Part shown: piece after piece, positions 10,316 to 22,375 of the stretch
Position numbering within the stretch: the stretch's first letter is position 1
Layout of the letters: the number at the start of each line of letters is the position of its first letter
Assembly (NCBI GenBank): GCA_002964805.2
Contig: PUDQ02000067.1
Coordinates: 310,001-374,000, forward strand
DNA from: Trametes villosa
Taxonomy: Eukaryota; Basidiomycota; Agaricomycetes; Polyporales; Polyporaceae
DNA length: 64,000 bases
Direction of reading: 5' to 3'
The notes under the pieces: generated by a model
Told to the model about the DNA's origin: nothing
Seen by the model: only the letters and a program-made list of their open reading frames with translations
The model's database searches: none
Program-made: the position numbers and the translations under genes

Positions 10316-12130
10316 TTATACCAGTACCCCGCCCGCCGGCACACACTCTCCCTCGGGCGAGTCGGGCTCGGTGTCATCTCCGCACGACGGCCGCGCGAAG
10401 TCGGGCGACTGCAAGCTCTCATCAGCGCAGGAGCGGAGATGGCCCCCGAGAGAGCCGAGGTACGCCGGGAGCTCGGGCGACCCGGCTCGGATCCCCCTCT
10501 GCCCATCGCCACTGTCACTGCCCAGGTGGAGGGAGAAGGAGGACCCGGTGGACGCGTCGGCGCCCTCGAGCCGCGCTCGGGTCTCGTGCAGGGCGAGGAG
10601 GAAGCGGCTGTTCAGCACGGAGGAGATGCTGCGCAGGAGGGTCAGTGTAGGCGAAGGCGACGGAAGTGGCGCGGGGGGCCTTACGGGTCGACGAACTCCA
10701 GGATGTAGGAGCCTGCGCCGGGTTGGATTGTGGTCTTCCGGAGGGTGTTATTTGCAAGGACAGGTGTGGTGATGGGTAAAGAACGCACCGAGAATATGAC
10801 TAGCGCCATGTCTACTACGTTCATAGACACCAGGGTGCTGCGTGATAACCAGTCAACTGTCAGGCCTAGGATGCGAAGCGTAGCACAAGATCTGAACAAG
10901 AGAACGAACCAGAAGTAGATATTTCCTAACAGATAACCTCATAATTCAGCACACGGGGAAGAGGCGTCAGGAAGCCGAATGGCGTCCAGCTCACCATTTT
11001 CCCACATGACCTGCTCCAGGGAGGGCCGCCGCAGCACGCCCCTCGTCACTCGATGAGCCGTCCGTGTGCGGCGCCACGTAACGACGACGGCCAGCAGATC
11101 CGAGAGGATCAGGCAGCCCCTTGAGCCCATGGTCACTGTTTTGGAAGGTCAATCCTTGTACGTTCGCTCATACGGCGTTTCGTGCTCACATCTAGCGCGA
11201 TTACGGACGTTGAATATATTGTATCAGCTCCGAGCGCGTAGTTTGAGCGAGATTCTGACGACCTACCCTAGGAAGACTGCTGTGCTCGTAGTGCTGTACG
11301 AGCTGCAGTTCAGCGGCGAGGGCAGGTTGATGGGCGAGATCTGGTACGAAATGCTCTGCCGTGCGCTATACTATTAGCCAGGAACTAGCATATATGCAGG
11401 GCGAAGAGGGTACTGACCGCGTTCATGATGAAGGGTGCCATGCTTAACACGAGCGTAATCCCGCCGAGTGCCCTGTTCTTGTTGGAGAGTGCGTAGATGC
11501 GCAGAGTGGTGAACACTGGGACACCATGCTGTCAGCGCGTGTGTAGAGTGACAATGGCCGACGAGGGAGTACTCACGGGCGGGGCCGACCAGGCTCAGAA
11601 TCTGGACGGAGTAGGCGAGCCAGACGAGAGTGGCGCATCTTCATGGCAGGGCTTCGGCGTCAGGAGTGCATGGAAGAGAGAGCTGAAAATGCGCATATAC
11701 CTCTGCGCAGGACCACTTTAGCAATATATTTTGGGATACCCTTCGCGTACTCACAGTGTCCGATATCGCCGGAGCCGTCCCGAGGACCAGGAGAGAGTAC
11801 AACAGGATCATGTACCTGTTGTACACGTATAGGGCTCGCGAGAACCGGCTCTTCGCTGAGCGCCACACGTATTGGTATTCCTTGCCGAAAGTGAGGACGA
11901 CGTCATAAACGAGCAACGCTACGTTGGGCGAGGTGAGTGAGACGCGAGCACGTTCTAGCGCACTCCGTACCCGTGGCTGCAATCCCGCAGTAGTTGGTTG
12001 CGGACCTGCGAGAAAAACGCTGGGCGTGAGCTGCGATTTCTGCCAATAGTCTATAGCGAGGTGCGCACACTCACAGGGACTCGACAAGAGCAACATCCTG
12101 TGCCACGGCAGCAGAAGTCGACGACGCCAT
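10316..12130 (-). CDS. DUF6533 seven-helix membrane protein, array unit 2
   Basis: Exons: 12130-12075, 12005-11971, 11918-11755, 11702-11701, 11638-11577, 11515-11418, 11355-11267, 11191-11190, 11135-10995, 10925-10910, 10837-10789, 10734-10685, 10628-10316; 1,077 bases, 358 residues, fully open. The signature reads YDVVLTFGKEYQYVW; helix ILSDLLAVVVTWRR and RRPSLEQVMWENG follow. This is the most diverged copy: the N-terminus starts MASSTSAAVAQ, and the C-terminal tail lacks the SFPDHDDEDW motif shared by the others, ending in a Pro/Glu/Gly-rich stretch. The 2-base exons are AG at 11702-11701 and AT at 11191-11190. Intron 10 happens to be free of stops in frame (72 bases), so its retention would also leave the frame open in this copy. 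Function unknown. Confidence 0.84.
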
Positions 12131-13353
12131 ATCTCGGTGTGGTGAGTTGGGATGGTAGACTCACGGAAAGTCAAGGTGCGTCTTTTGTTTAGATGTTTGC
12201 GTTCCTTATGAGTGCCATCCGTTTCGTGGCAACAACCTTCGTCTGAGACGACATTGCTGTTGCCCTGATCTGCGCCAGAACATCCCGGCGAACTACATTC
12301 TCAGTCCGCCGATCCCTCGCGGTCGGGAGACCGTAGTTAGATAGCTGCTACTCCGAAGGTCGCCCAGCGCGCACGAAACGTCTTCTGTGCAAGTGCCATC
12401 GGTTGAGAAGCTGTGGCGATGTACAGGGGTCGCTGAGCGCAGTTAGTGAGCATGTGGGTGAACATCGTAGTAGCGGGCACGCTCACCGCTTTTCGAACAG
12501 GATGATCTTCAGTCGCAGTTGGAAGTTAGATGCTGGATAGGCGCTCGGAGGGTTAGCTGCGACGGCAACGTTGAACGCGACATAGAAGTACTTGATACGC
12601 CGTCCCCTTGATAGTTTAACAGCGGGGCCGCGCGGAAGACTCGCGCCGGAGGTAGTATAGCTATTGTACTCCTGGCGGGGCTATCGATAGCCAATGCGAG
12701 CGACTAGAGGATATGAGATACCTTGAAGGCGGCGTGGGCGAGCGCTTGCCCGCTAGCATCTTGGTACCATGGCTTTGATCTGGGCGTGCGCGCGGAAGCG
12801 GGGTCTCGTCCAGCAGCTCACGCAGCAGCTCTACGAGGCATATGTTGTCCGGCGGCGGCGTCAGCGCGTGCGACATTGAACGAAGGAAGTCGGTGTGTGA
12901 GCGCGCGGAGGCAGGGGGGTTGGGCTGTGGCGCGTGCGAACTTCTAACCTTGGTTCTTGTTGGGTCCGAAGTGCCAGGGGCTTGAGTAATTCCTCGACGT
13001 AGTCGGACCCGGAGCAGCTAGCGAAGAAGAGCAGATGAGGACTGCACGTACATGTGAGTCCAACATTAGGACGCTATGTCGAATGAATCTCCGCGCGCTT
13101 TGGCAACCAGCCTTAGCCCCGAGGAGCCCGAGAGCCTACAGGCGGCTACGCTGTCTCTTCGAGCAAATCAATGGTACCACGCGTGAAGCAGTTCGACCAC
13201 AACCATTCGGATACATGCATCGCGTCTGTGGGAATAGAACAAATCAATGTCTGCTCATCACAAGATTCCAAGATGGGGGTATCTCAAGCAAGAGGACTCG
13301 GGAGAGAGCGACAGCGTTTGCGTGAAGCCAGTTCTGATCTGTGCCGGCCTCGT
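12131..13353. other. Array spacer behind unit 2
   Basis: Shortest spacer of the array. No gene seen. A degenerate version of the palindromic element lies at about 12741-12790 (shares ATCTTGGTACC and a GATCTGGGCG arm with copy A). The rest is decayed array sequence. Confidence 0.5.
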
Positions 13354-15171
13354 TCAAAGCGTGGTACCGCCCTCGGCTCGGAGTCCTCCCTCCGCGCCGG
13401 TCTCAGCGCCGGCCTCCACCTCCGCCGCAACTTCCGAATCGCCGCCCTGTGACGGCGCCGTGAACTCGACTGACCCCCAGTCTTCGTCGTCGTGGTCAGG
13501 GAAGGAGTGGATCGGGCCACCGACGGCGGCAAGGAACTCCGGGAGCTCGGGCGACCCGTCTCTCGGGCCGCCGTCGCTGTCAATGTTGAGGGAGATGGAG
13601 GAGATGGAGGTGTTGGCGCCTTCAAGCCGGGCGTTGGTCTCATGGAGGGCGAGGAGGAAGCGGCTGTTCAGGATAGAGGAGATGCTGGGCAAACGGTTTG
13701 TCAGAACTATCAGTCCAATCGTGAATGTGGGAGGGAAGAGGAGCCGTACGGGTCGATGAAAGTCAAGATGTTAGCCCCGTAACCCGGCGTATATATGGTC
13801 TTCAGAGACACTGGGTAAGAGATAAATTGCTGTATATCTCGGTGGGTACGCACCGAGCGTATGACTAGCACCATATCCACGACGTTCATAGACACTAGTG
13901 TGCTGAGCCCGAATTGCTAGTTGAAACGGGATACGTGGTGCCGAAACTGGACCGAACGAACCAGAAATAAACACTGCCTGTTAAGTGAAAGAGCCGTTGT
14001 CAGTGATCGTCGCAAGCTAGGTGTAGTACAAGGACCGTGTCAACCCACCGTTTTCCCACATGACCTGCTCCAGGGAAGGCCGGCGTATCGTATCGGTCCC
14101 CAATGTCCTCGCCGAGCGTGCTTGGTACCATGTGACGGCGACAGCCAGCGAGTCGACGAGGATCAGACAGCTTCGAGAAGCGATGACAACTGTTTTCCAG
14201 GCACGTTAATACTCGACTACGGTGGTTTTCTGTAACCGAATCTCGTAGTACTCACATCTGTCCCATCAGCGAGTTGGCGATCTTCAGACGGCGTCTCGTA
14301 ATGCGTTTTGGAAGAGAGAGGGCTTACCCCGTATATAGATTCTTGCTGATATCGTCCACCAATGCGCAGTTGAACGGCGCGGGAAGATTGATGGGGTGGA
14401 ACCAGCGGAAGTTGACCTACAACGTCGTCACCGAGTGTGATTGGAGTGATCGAAAGCGTAGACGGCTCACCATATTCATGACGAAGGGTGCCAGACTGAG
14501 GACGAGGGCGACCTCCCAGCGCCCTGTCCTTCCTTGAGAGGGCGTATATTCGCAGCATAGTGAACACTATCAGGGACGGTTAGCGGGATTTATACTCCGA
14601 ATTGTGTCGTACGCACTGCCAGGGCCAAGTATACTCAGGTACGCCATGATACTCCCTACCCATCCGAGAGTGACACAACTTCATGCGAGGGTAATATTAG
14701 AAGTTATCCGGGACGAGACTGATGAACTCATGCCCTACCTCTGAGGAAGTGTACGTCAGTGATCTGCCATGGTGAAATGGGAAAGTGTGCTTACGGTGTC
14801 CGATACCGGATTGATACTCCCAACATTTAGAACGTTATACGCGAGGGACGTATACCTGTTCCACACATAGAGAATGCGCGAAGCGTAGCTCTTTGGAGCT
14901 CGCCAGATGTATTGGTATTCTTGACCTAGAGTGAGGAGGGTATCGTACACGAGGAGTGCTATCACATTCTGAGATGAGTGTCTGATACAAAGCGTGCTTG
15001 GGGTATGCGTAGAAAGGTACGCACTTGTGACTGCGATGATGCATGTAGCCAGCGTAACCCTACGCCGAAACATAGTTTATCAGCTGCGCCTCAACACCAT
15101 CTCCGAGAAACAACTTACTGAGTCTGTGCAGCAGCGATTTCTTGATCGACGACCGCAGTGGTCGACGACAT
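13354..15171 (-). pseudogene. DUF6533 membrane protein, array unit 3, frameshifted
   Basis: All 13 exons can be placed with good splice sites, from ATG at 15171 (MSSTTAVVDQEIAAAQTQ) to the stop at 13354, including both 2-base exons (AG 14740-14739, AT 14257-14256). Exon 6 (14566-14471) is 96 bases instead of the 98 found in the other units: two bases are missing in the Gly-Gly stretch after YALSRKDRALGG, near 14507-14516, so the frame shifts before helix 4. Downstream exons stay well conserved (RRPSLEQVMWENG, TLVSMNVVDMVLVI, the GGPIHSFPDHDDEDWGS tail), implying the lesion is recent or is a sequence error. If real, the product is truncated after about three helices. Confidence 0.8.
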
Positions 15172-16675
15172 GGTTTGGTACGTTGGGTTCGTGGCGACGC
15201 TTTGCGGAGAGGCGGGAGATGAGCTGGGGAATGGGAGGCCCGCCGGTCGCTCCCTTTTAAACCCAACTTATTCAATGGCTACAACCTTCGCTCCAGGCTG
15301 TGCTGTCGCTGTGAGAGCAGGCGCCACGTCGGGAAACCGAATGAGACTGTTGGTACATCGAGCCCCGCGCGCGTACTGCAACCAACTGGACACAAGTGCT
15401 CGACTGTCCGTCGCGGGGGGTGAGGATGCCCTGTACGCTCGGGCACTCTAAGTTCTGGGACCGAGATGTCCCGTAGAAGTCTGTCGGCGTCTGGAGCTGT
15501 CATTCCGAGGTTGGGGCACACAAGTCCTATGTTACTGACAGAGCCATGCTGCGAACACACTTACCGAGCTTATACGCAACGTTGCTCTTTGGTGTCCGCT
15601 ACGAAGAGAACACCGCCCCAATAGGGCCCATTGCAACTCGATCCAGTCGACGATACGATAGGCCCCTCATCTGAAGGCATAGGCAGATGTTCGAGACCAC
15701 CCGGGAGCTCATCTCGCGCTCACAGCCTTCGCGTTCGCAGCCTGCAACGTGTCAGGTGAGATTCTATCCGCGGATGAAACACGCGCACCTTCCTGTGGTC
15801 TCCGCTTGTAAGTGTTTTGCTGTCCTGGCTAGATTGAGACCCTGTGGCGGTCGCGGAGCTCGCCTAGAGTTGGACATCGGTTTCCACAGCGCTGCGTAAT
15901 ATGGTCACTGTCTCGCAGGCGTGCTCTATGGATAGATTGTAGCGCGTGACAGCGGGAGCCATGCTCTCAATTCCGTCCGTTCAACGCAACATGGCGCCGG
16001 ATCATGTCGTTCGCACCGATGAGCGGTGCGAAAGAAAGCGGCATGCACAATCAGCATGCTCTCTCTAAGTGAAAACACCATTCAGCCAGTCACATCAAAT
16101 TCCCGGGAGGTTGAGAGCACATACCGTGCAGAACTGCGATCTCCATGTACATCGCTTTCGACCTACGCGTGCGGCTATACGCGCCAGCGCCGTCCCCGAC
16201 GCGTCCTTTTGCCTCAGCCTCGCCTCGCACTGAGTTCATTTAAGTTTTCTTTGCATATGCGAGGCGCAGTGAGCATGGCCCGCGATGAGTGAGTCGAGGA
16301 AGGTGAATGGAGATGCAGTGTGGGAGGGCGGAAGCAGAGGGCGGACAATGTCATGCCCGACGTTGGTGTTCTGTCGTGGGTTGCAGACGTCTCGCTACGC
16401 TTTCGGACAGGGAAGCCTACTTATTATGTACTCTGCGACGAGTGCGCGCGTCCAGGAGGGGTCGATGACCATCGAGGAAGCCCTGGCGGGGTTTGGACTT
16501 GCAGGCTGTGGCCGCAGCAGCCTCCCTCTTGACTAACAGCCCGCGTCGTTCGAGGCCGAGATGATACACTGCCGTAGAGTAAAAGATAACTCATGGAAAA
16601 ATGTGCAGACGGATGAATGAAGCAAGAGCTTGGGAGGAACACGAGGAACGGATGCGGGGAGTGTCCGACATAAAT
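15172..16675. other. Array spacer behind unit 3
   Basis: No intact gene. Scattered blocks resemble the spacers of units 4, 5 and 7 (for example near 15460-15480 and 15700-15725), but too decayed to read as protein. Confidence 0.45.
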
Positions 16676-16716
16676 AGGCGCCCACGCATCGTACCGATCC
16701 AATCTTGTGGGCGCTA
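16676..16716. repeat. Palindromic array element, copy B
   Basis: Left arm GGCGCCCA, centre with CGTACCGATCCAATCTTG, right arm TGGGCGCTA. Just to the left is a TATA-like ATAAATAGG. Same orientation as copies A and C-F. Confidence 0.75.
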
Positions 16717-17158
16717 CTACTATAGGCTGTCAGAGGCTGTCGCAGCACGGAAGGCTCTACTCAAGCGACCACCACAACCACGAAATGCTGACTCGTTCAT
16801 TGAACCAATGGTACATGAGCCTAAGACTTCGAGCGCGTTCGAAGTCAATAATCCTACGGTTGTATCAGACGCTATATATGGGCTCCGAGTTGCATGTGCA
16901 CGGCCTGGCCCATTGCACTGGTGTCGCAGGCACGAGTCTAAGTGGACGACGCCGTGCCGCCCCGAGTCACCAAAAAACCCCTCTCTATAGTTATGGTATA
17001 TGTGGGAATGATACAAGTGAGGGAAACCGGTTGGGCAATTTAGACTTCGTAGAATCGCGATACACGGGCCCTGGGCGACCCGGATCAAAAGTCCAAGAAG
17101 TCGTCTGCAGACGAGAACGCACGGGGGGACATCGAGACGGCGGATCCGCGTCGACGAA

Positions 17159-19003
17159 TCACGCCAGCTCTTCCTCGGACCCAACTTTGATCGCGGCACC
17201 GCTCTCGACTCCTTCCTCCGTGCCGCACTCCGTTTCTGCTTCCGACGAGCCGGACTCGCTGCCCCGCATCGACGCCACAAATTGGAGCGTCCCCCAGTCC
17301 GACCCTTCGTCCTCGTGGTCGGGGAAGGAGTGGATAGGGCCGCCGACAGCGGAGAGAAACCCCGGAAGATCGGGCGACACGTCCCTCGGCCCGCCGCCGC
17401 TGTTGATGTCGAGGGAGAGGGAGGAAATGGTCGAGCTGGCGCCTGCAAGCCGCGCGTTGGTCTCGTGGAGGGCGAGGAGGAAGCGGCTGTTCAGGATGGA
17501 AGAGAGGCTGGATATATTGGACGTAGCGGTGAACACGGGCGCTTACACCAAAGAAGATGAGGGTCTTACGGGTCTATGAATACGATGATGTAGGCCGCCT
17601 GACCCGGTGCAATGGTGATCTGTAAGAGAGTAAAAGACTATGTTAATCGATGCATATCTGACCGGACACGCACCGAGAGTATGACTAGTATCATATCCAC
17701 GATATTCAAAGACACCAGTGCGCTGCATTGCACCGTCAGCATGGAAAGCGCGCTCGGAGCGTCGGATAAGGACCACAAACCAGAAGTATACAATTCCTGT
17801 TGAATACACAAATTGTTACAGCTCAGCATCCGCGCAGCAAGTAGAAAGAGGATTCTGTAGAGCTTACCATTTTGCCACATGACTCGCTCGAGAGAAGGTC
17901 GTCGCATCGCACTCGTCTTGAATACGTTCGCTGAACGCGCTTGGAACCAGGTAACGGCGACTGCCAGTGAGTCTACGAGGATCAGACAGCTGCGGGACGT
18001 GATGACCACTGTTTGTGCGTGTCAGTGGCTAGTACTCGATTCGTCACGAGGAGATTTAGCACTCACTTCTGCCCCACGGTCGCCGGATCGGATCAGCGCT
18101 ATTTAGATGCTGTCCCGTAAGGCACCTCAAGAGAGAAGACCTACCCCTTGTACACTCTCGGGGTGTTAATGTTGCTGTATTGACAGTTATACGGCGCGGG
18201 GAGATTGACGGGCCGGAGCCAGTGGTAGTTAGTCTGCAGCGTCATCACTCAGCCCGGAACGGGGTGTATGACAAGACATAGGGCTGACCACATTGATGGC
18301 GAAGGGCACCAGACTCAGGACGAGCGCGATTCCACCCAGGGCCCAGTTCTTCCTTGAGAGCGCGTAGATTCGCAGTGTGGTAAACACTAGCATGGGCCGT
18401 TAGTGGGTCCGGTGCTGCTGGTTGTCCGAGTCGTACTCACTAGCAGGTCCAAGCAAACACAAGTACAGCACAGAGACCGTGAGCCAGTCGAGTGCGGCGC
18501 AGCTTCAGGCGTGGCAATATCAGGGGGCATGCGGGATAAACTGATAAGCATAGAAATCTACCTCTGAGAGTGCATACTTGAGTGGTCTAGTATAGATTGG
18601 GGATGGAAAAGCACGCTCACCGTGTCCGACATCGAGGGGAGTGACCCCAGTTGCAGGATAAAATACAGCAGTGGCAAGTACCGGTTCCACACGTAGAGGA
18701 CGCGTGATACCCAGCTCTTCGAAGAACGCCAGACATAACGGTATTCTTGGCCTGTAGTAAGGACCATGTCGTAGATGAGGAGCGCTATCATCACGAGAGT
18801 TAGCATTTCTCGTACGAAGTGTGATCCGCGCGTGCATAACAGTACGCACCTGTAAGAGCGATGTCACAGATGATTTGTGTTCTCCTGCACAGAATGTGCG
18901 TTAGCAATGTCGCACTGACACGTGCGCTAACTGAAGCCACATACAAAGCCACAGCGGAGGCGATGAGTTCTTGTGCAATGGCTGCAGCGCTCGGCGACGA
19001 CAT
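17159..19003 (-). CDS. DUF6533 seven-helix membrane protein, array unit 4
   Basis: ATG at 19003 (MSSPSAAAIAQELIASAVAL), stop at 17159; 1,116 bases, 371 residues in 13 exons. Anchor exons: 18784-18621 (YDMVLTTGQEYRYVW, SKSWVSRVLYVWNRY), 18563-18562 (2-base AG), 18068-18067 (2-base exon, here AA instead of AT, giving Gly-Met), 18008-17868 (LVDSLAVAVTWFQAR, RRPSLERVMWQNG), last exon 17507-17159. The tail carries GGPIHSFPDHEDEGSDW and further acidic residues. All junctions have GT/AG ends and the frame stays open. Function unknown; probably a paralogue from tandem duplication. Confidence 0.85.
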
Positions 19004-21371
19004 GGCTCAGCACACCTGACGTTTTGCAGAGTGAGGGAAGAGCTGACAAGCTAGGGGAGTGGTAGCTCAAAGCACTTACTTTTGAGCAGAACCCGCCCGA
19101 TGGAACAACCTGCGCCGCAGAGCAGTATCTATCGTGCCGTTCCTCGAGACATCACGTCGCGCAAACCGGTAGAACTGTCGGCGCACAGCGTCCATCGTAC
19201 AACCAACTGAGAAAGAGTGCTTCACCGTCAGCAACGGGTGGCGAGAACGTCCGGAAGGCTCACGTCACCTTCCTTTTAGTACGCCGAGAGATCCTGCAGA
19301 AGTGCATCTGGCTGCTGCTGTGACGAGAGCGAGGCATCAACGCGCGGTGGTATAGCTTCCCCGACCGAGAGCTATGCGGCGGCGGGCGCACTCATCGCCG
19401 TACGAACGCGACGAACGCATTCTGTTTGGCCGCGGCCGCGACGACGATGTTCGTTGGCGTGTGTATTGCGGACCTGCTGTTAGAACAAGATCGAAGTGAA
19501 AGCTTAACTGCGCCGCGGGTATGATGGAGCGGCTTCGACGTACCGCAAGAGGTCTCCTGTCGGCCGCAAAGTTTATCTTGAGGCCACAAGGGCAACTCGC
19601 GAGGTGCAAACTGCAGGCTTCTAGATTAGTCAAGGTTCAGATGTGTTACGTCCGGTGCACGAGTAACGATCATAACCTTAGGCCAGAAGCACGCGCTCGC
19701 CGCTTCTACTTGCGACACTGACAGAACTCCTATCTGGCAGCCGACAGCCTGATGAATCTTCGCAGGACCCGATTGGGATAAATATCGGCCTAGCAAAGAT
19801 CGAGAATCCTTGACGATCGAGCGGCAGGCAGGAGTTGAGTGCCGCCCGCACCTAGAGCGCGCAACATGCCCACTCGGAGGCTCACGAAAAGGCCCTGAAT
19901 CTCGAATCCGGCGCCCTCAAGTTTGGTGTCTAGCCACAAAACGTGATACTGTTGCTAGACGGCGGAGGATTCACTATCCCCGCTTGCGCCGACCGAGAGC
20001 GACGACGTGGTCGATGCGTACCGATCTCTAGTATATAATCTTGGTCCCGGCCAGTCAGTCATCTCGAGCTCCTGGCGCCGTTTGTAAGCACACACCTTGC
20101 CATCCAGCCGCGCTCGAGGGCAGGGAGCTGCTTCGGCCACGTCTTAGGAAACATGAGCCCGCTCTTAAGACATCGGACGAATACATACCAACCAGTGACT
20201 TCAAGTGTTCGCGAGTCCGCTGACGTTCCGTATCGGCGGCAGAACCACCCTTGGGCGTAGCAGCGAGAGGAGAGCGGCCGGCGCGCCAAGGAGTGCAGCG
20301 TGCACCGGAAGGGGTCCTTCCACGGGTAGCTATACGTCGTCGCGCCCTTCATGCTGGCACCGCAGGTAGGAGCACATTGTGCAGCCCACGAAAGTCAGCC
20401 GAAAAATTGAGGACGCGACGTGCCTTGTATCGTAGCGTCGCCGTCCGGTCGTCCGCCACAGAGAGAGAGGGAGAGGGGGACGCGCCGGGTGCGGTAGCTG
20501 GTGCGGTGGCGGTGTTTGAAGCGATGCGTCGGGCTTGTTGATCAGGTGCTACACGAACGTTTGAAGCGCGACGTTGGGCACGAACACAATTGTGGTGAGG
20601 AGCTCGGAGAGGAGCGATACCGGCGACTCAAGGAGCGTGAGCACGCAGGGGGTCGACAGCGAAAGGAGGAGCGCCACGTCGATTGCTAGCAGCCCTTCGT
20701 ATGCTTCCGGTTGATCAGACGCTGAGATGACGGGGAAAGGGGAGAGAGACTTGCTGACCTGAGGGTGGGCGGCGAGGCCGCGCGTCCGGGGGGGACTTCA
20801 TGGCGACAAAACCCTGGCGTTAGGAGAGGTAAAGGTGGGTCTTGGGGGCGGAGCTGCAGGCGCGCCGGACATGCATGGTTGATATTCCCGGTGCGTCCTG
20901 CGTGCCGATCTCAGAACAGTACGCATTCAGTGGCCGTCGCGGAATACGCTACGGAGAGCGAGAGCGTAGTGGTATCACCGCGACTCCCACTACCACAATA
21001 GCCTCTCGTTGAATTCCTTCCTGCGCTACAGCAACATTCTTCGGGTTTCGGAAAGGAGGACACACCGCGAATTCGGATTGAAGAGGCCATCCTAGACCCT
21101 ACCGACGTAACCGAGGCTCGGCGTCGCACTGGAGCGGCGCGGTGCTGCGGCCAGGCACGAATATTTGCGCAGTTTGGGACCTGGGTGTGCGGCGGGCATG
21201 GTTCGAAGTTAGGATGCAGACTTAGGAAAGTCCAATCAGAGGTAGGAGATGTGATAAAGCAAGAACATTTACAGTTGTCGATAACCGGACGACAAGTACT
21301 GGCATGAAGAGCCTAAGCAGGTCAACTGCAGGACCCCGCCTAACGGTCACGCCGCTGGCGAGGACTTCAGT
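19004..21371. pseudogene. Array spacer behind unit 4 with decayed membrane-protein exons
   Basis: No intact gene. On the minus strand two pieces resemble exons: about 20535-20700 reads a hydrophobic stretch containing AIDVALLLSLSTPC and LLTTIVFVPNVALQTFV before an in-frame stop, and about 20285-20350 reads YSYPWKDPFRC. The spacer behind unit 5 has equivalents (LARLATLAVFSAALCPFIVLYAF and YSRSWKDLFRS) in the same order, so an ancestral gene lay upstream of each DUF6533 copy and is now dead. I do not recognise its family. Confidence 0.4.
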
Positions 21372-21412
21372 TAGCGCCCACGCCTCGTACCGATCTAATC
21401 TCGCGAGCGTCA
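21372..21412. repeat. Palindromic array element, copy C
   Basis: Left arm TAGCGCCCA intact, centre CGTACCGATCTAATCTCG, right arm degenerate (CGAGCGTCA). Confidence 0.65.
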
Positions 21413-22375
21413 ACTCGGATCCAAGTTTCACACTCCCAGTGCTCTGGCGGCGACGCAGCATCAGTGACCACGCAGCGCGGCTGCGGCAGACATGTTTCAA
21501 GCCCCGAGATATTCAACGCAACTATCACGACAATATCGTGCGATGTTTCTATAGAATGAACGAGTCAGCGACAGCTTATGTGGCTGGTCGTGACGATTCA
21601 GGATGTCGCGCGACTCGGTGTCCTACAGAGTGGGTTTCCATTGCGCCGCCCGCGCCTTCGGCTTATTATTTTTCATGGGCTATACGTGGCCATGAATAGC
21701 CCAGGTAGATAAAGTCGCCAGACACCGTCTTCGACCTTGGTGCCATCCACTCCGAGTCGTCTCCACTCGTACGTGCGGCCCCGGGACATGGGACTCGCAG
21801 TCCACCCTATGTCGCGCCCAGCCCCCTCCCTGGCGTGCGCGTCAACGCCAACACGGAAACGGTTTAGTTGATGCTAGGATACGCTCCTGGGCCTTGCGAG
21901 GAGCCGACGCGCACATTCGAACGACTTTTGACGAGTGAGCCGCAACCGCGGAAAACGCGCCACGCACCCGCCGCGCACGAGTGCCGGCCTCTCTACTCAA
22001 GTCCGCGCCTACACCTCAGCCTCGCATCACTAGGCCCATGCACATCACGTCATACTACGCTCAAATACCCCGACACTGAGCGAGGTGTCGCGAGAGGAAG
22101 CGCGCGCGCGAGCTTGGAGGTAGGCTCCCGGCCAGCCGCAATTGTAGGCATCAGTCGCAGTATTCGGATCGCGAGGCCTATATCGGGGTAGTAGAAACAC
22201 CAATACATATCTGCCCCGCGACCGCAATATAAATATAGTATACTAGACAAGGCCAGAATATAGGGTCCTCAGGATCCAGACAGCCGCCAGCCGGGTCAAA
22301 GCTCCAAGAAAGTAGTACACGCATAGCAAAGAGATCTCAGGAGGGAATACCTCAATGCTGGCGAAAGCGCGTGCG
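21413..22375. other. Spacer between element C and unit 5
   Basis: No gene seen. It lies downstream of the unit 5 stop codon and should include its 3' UTR. Confidence 0.45.
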
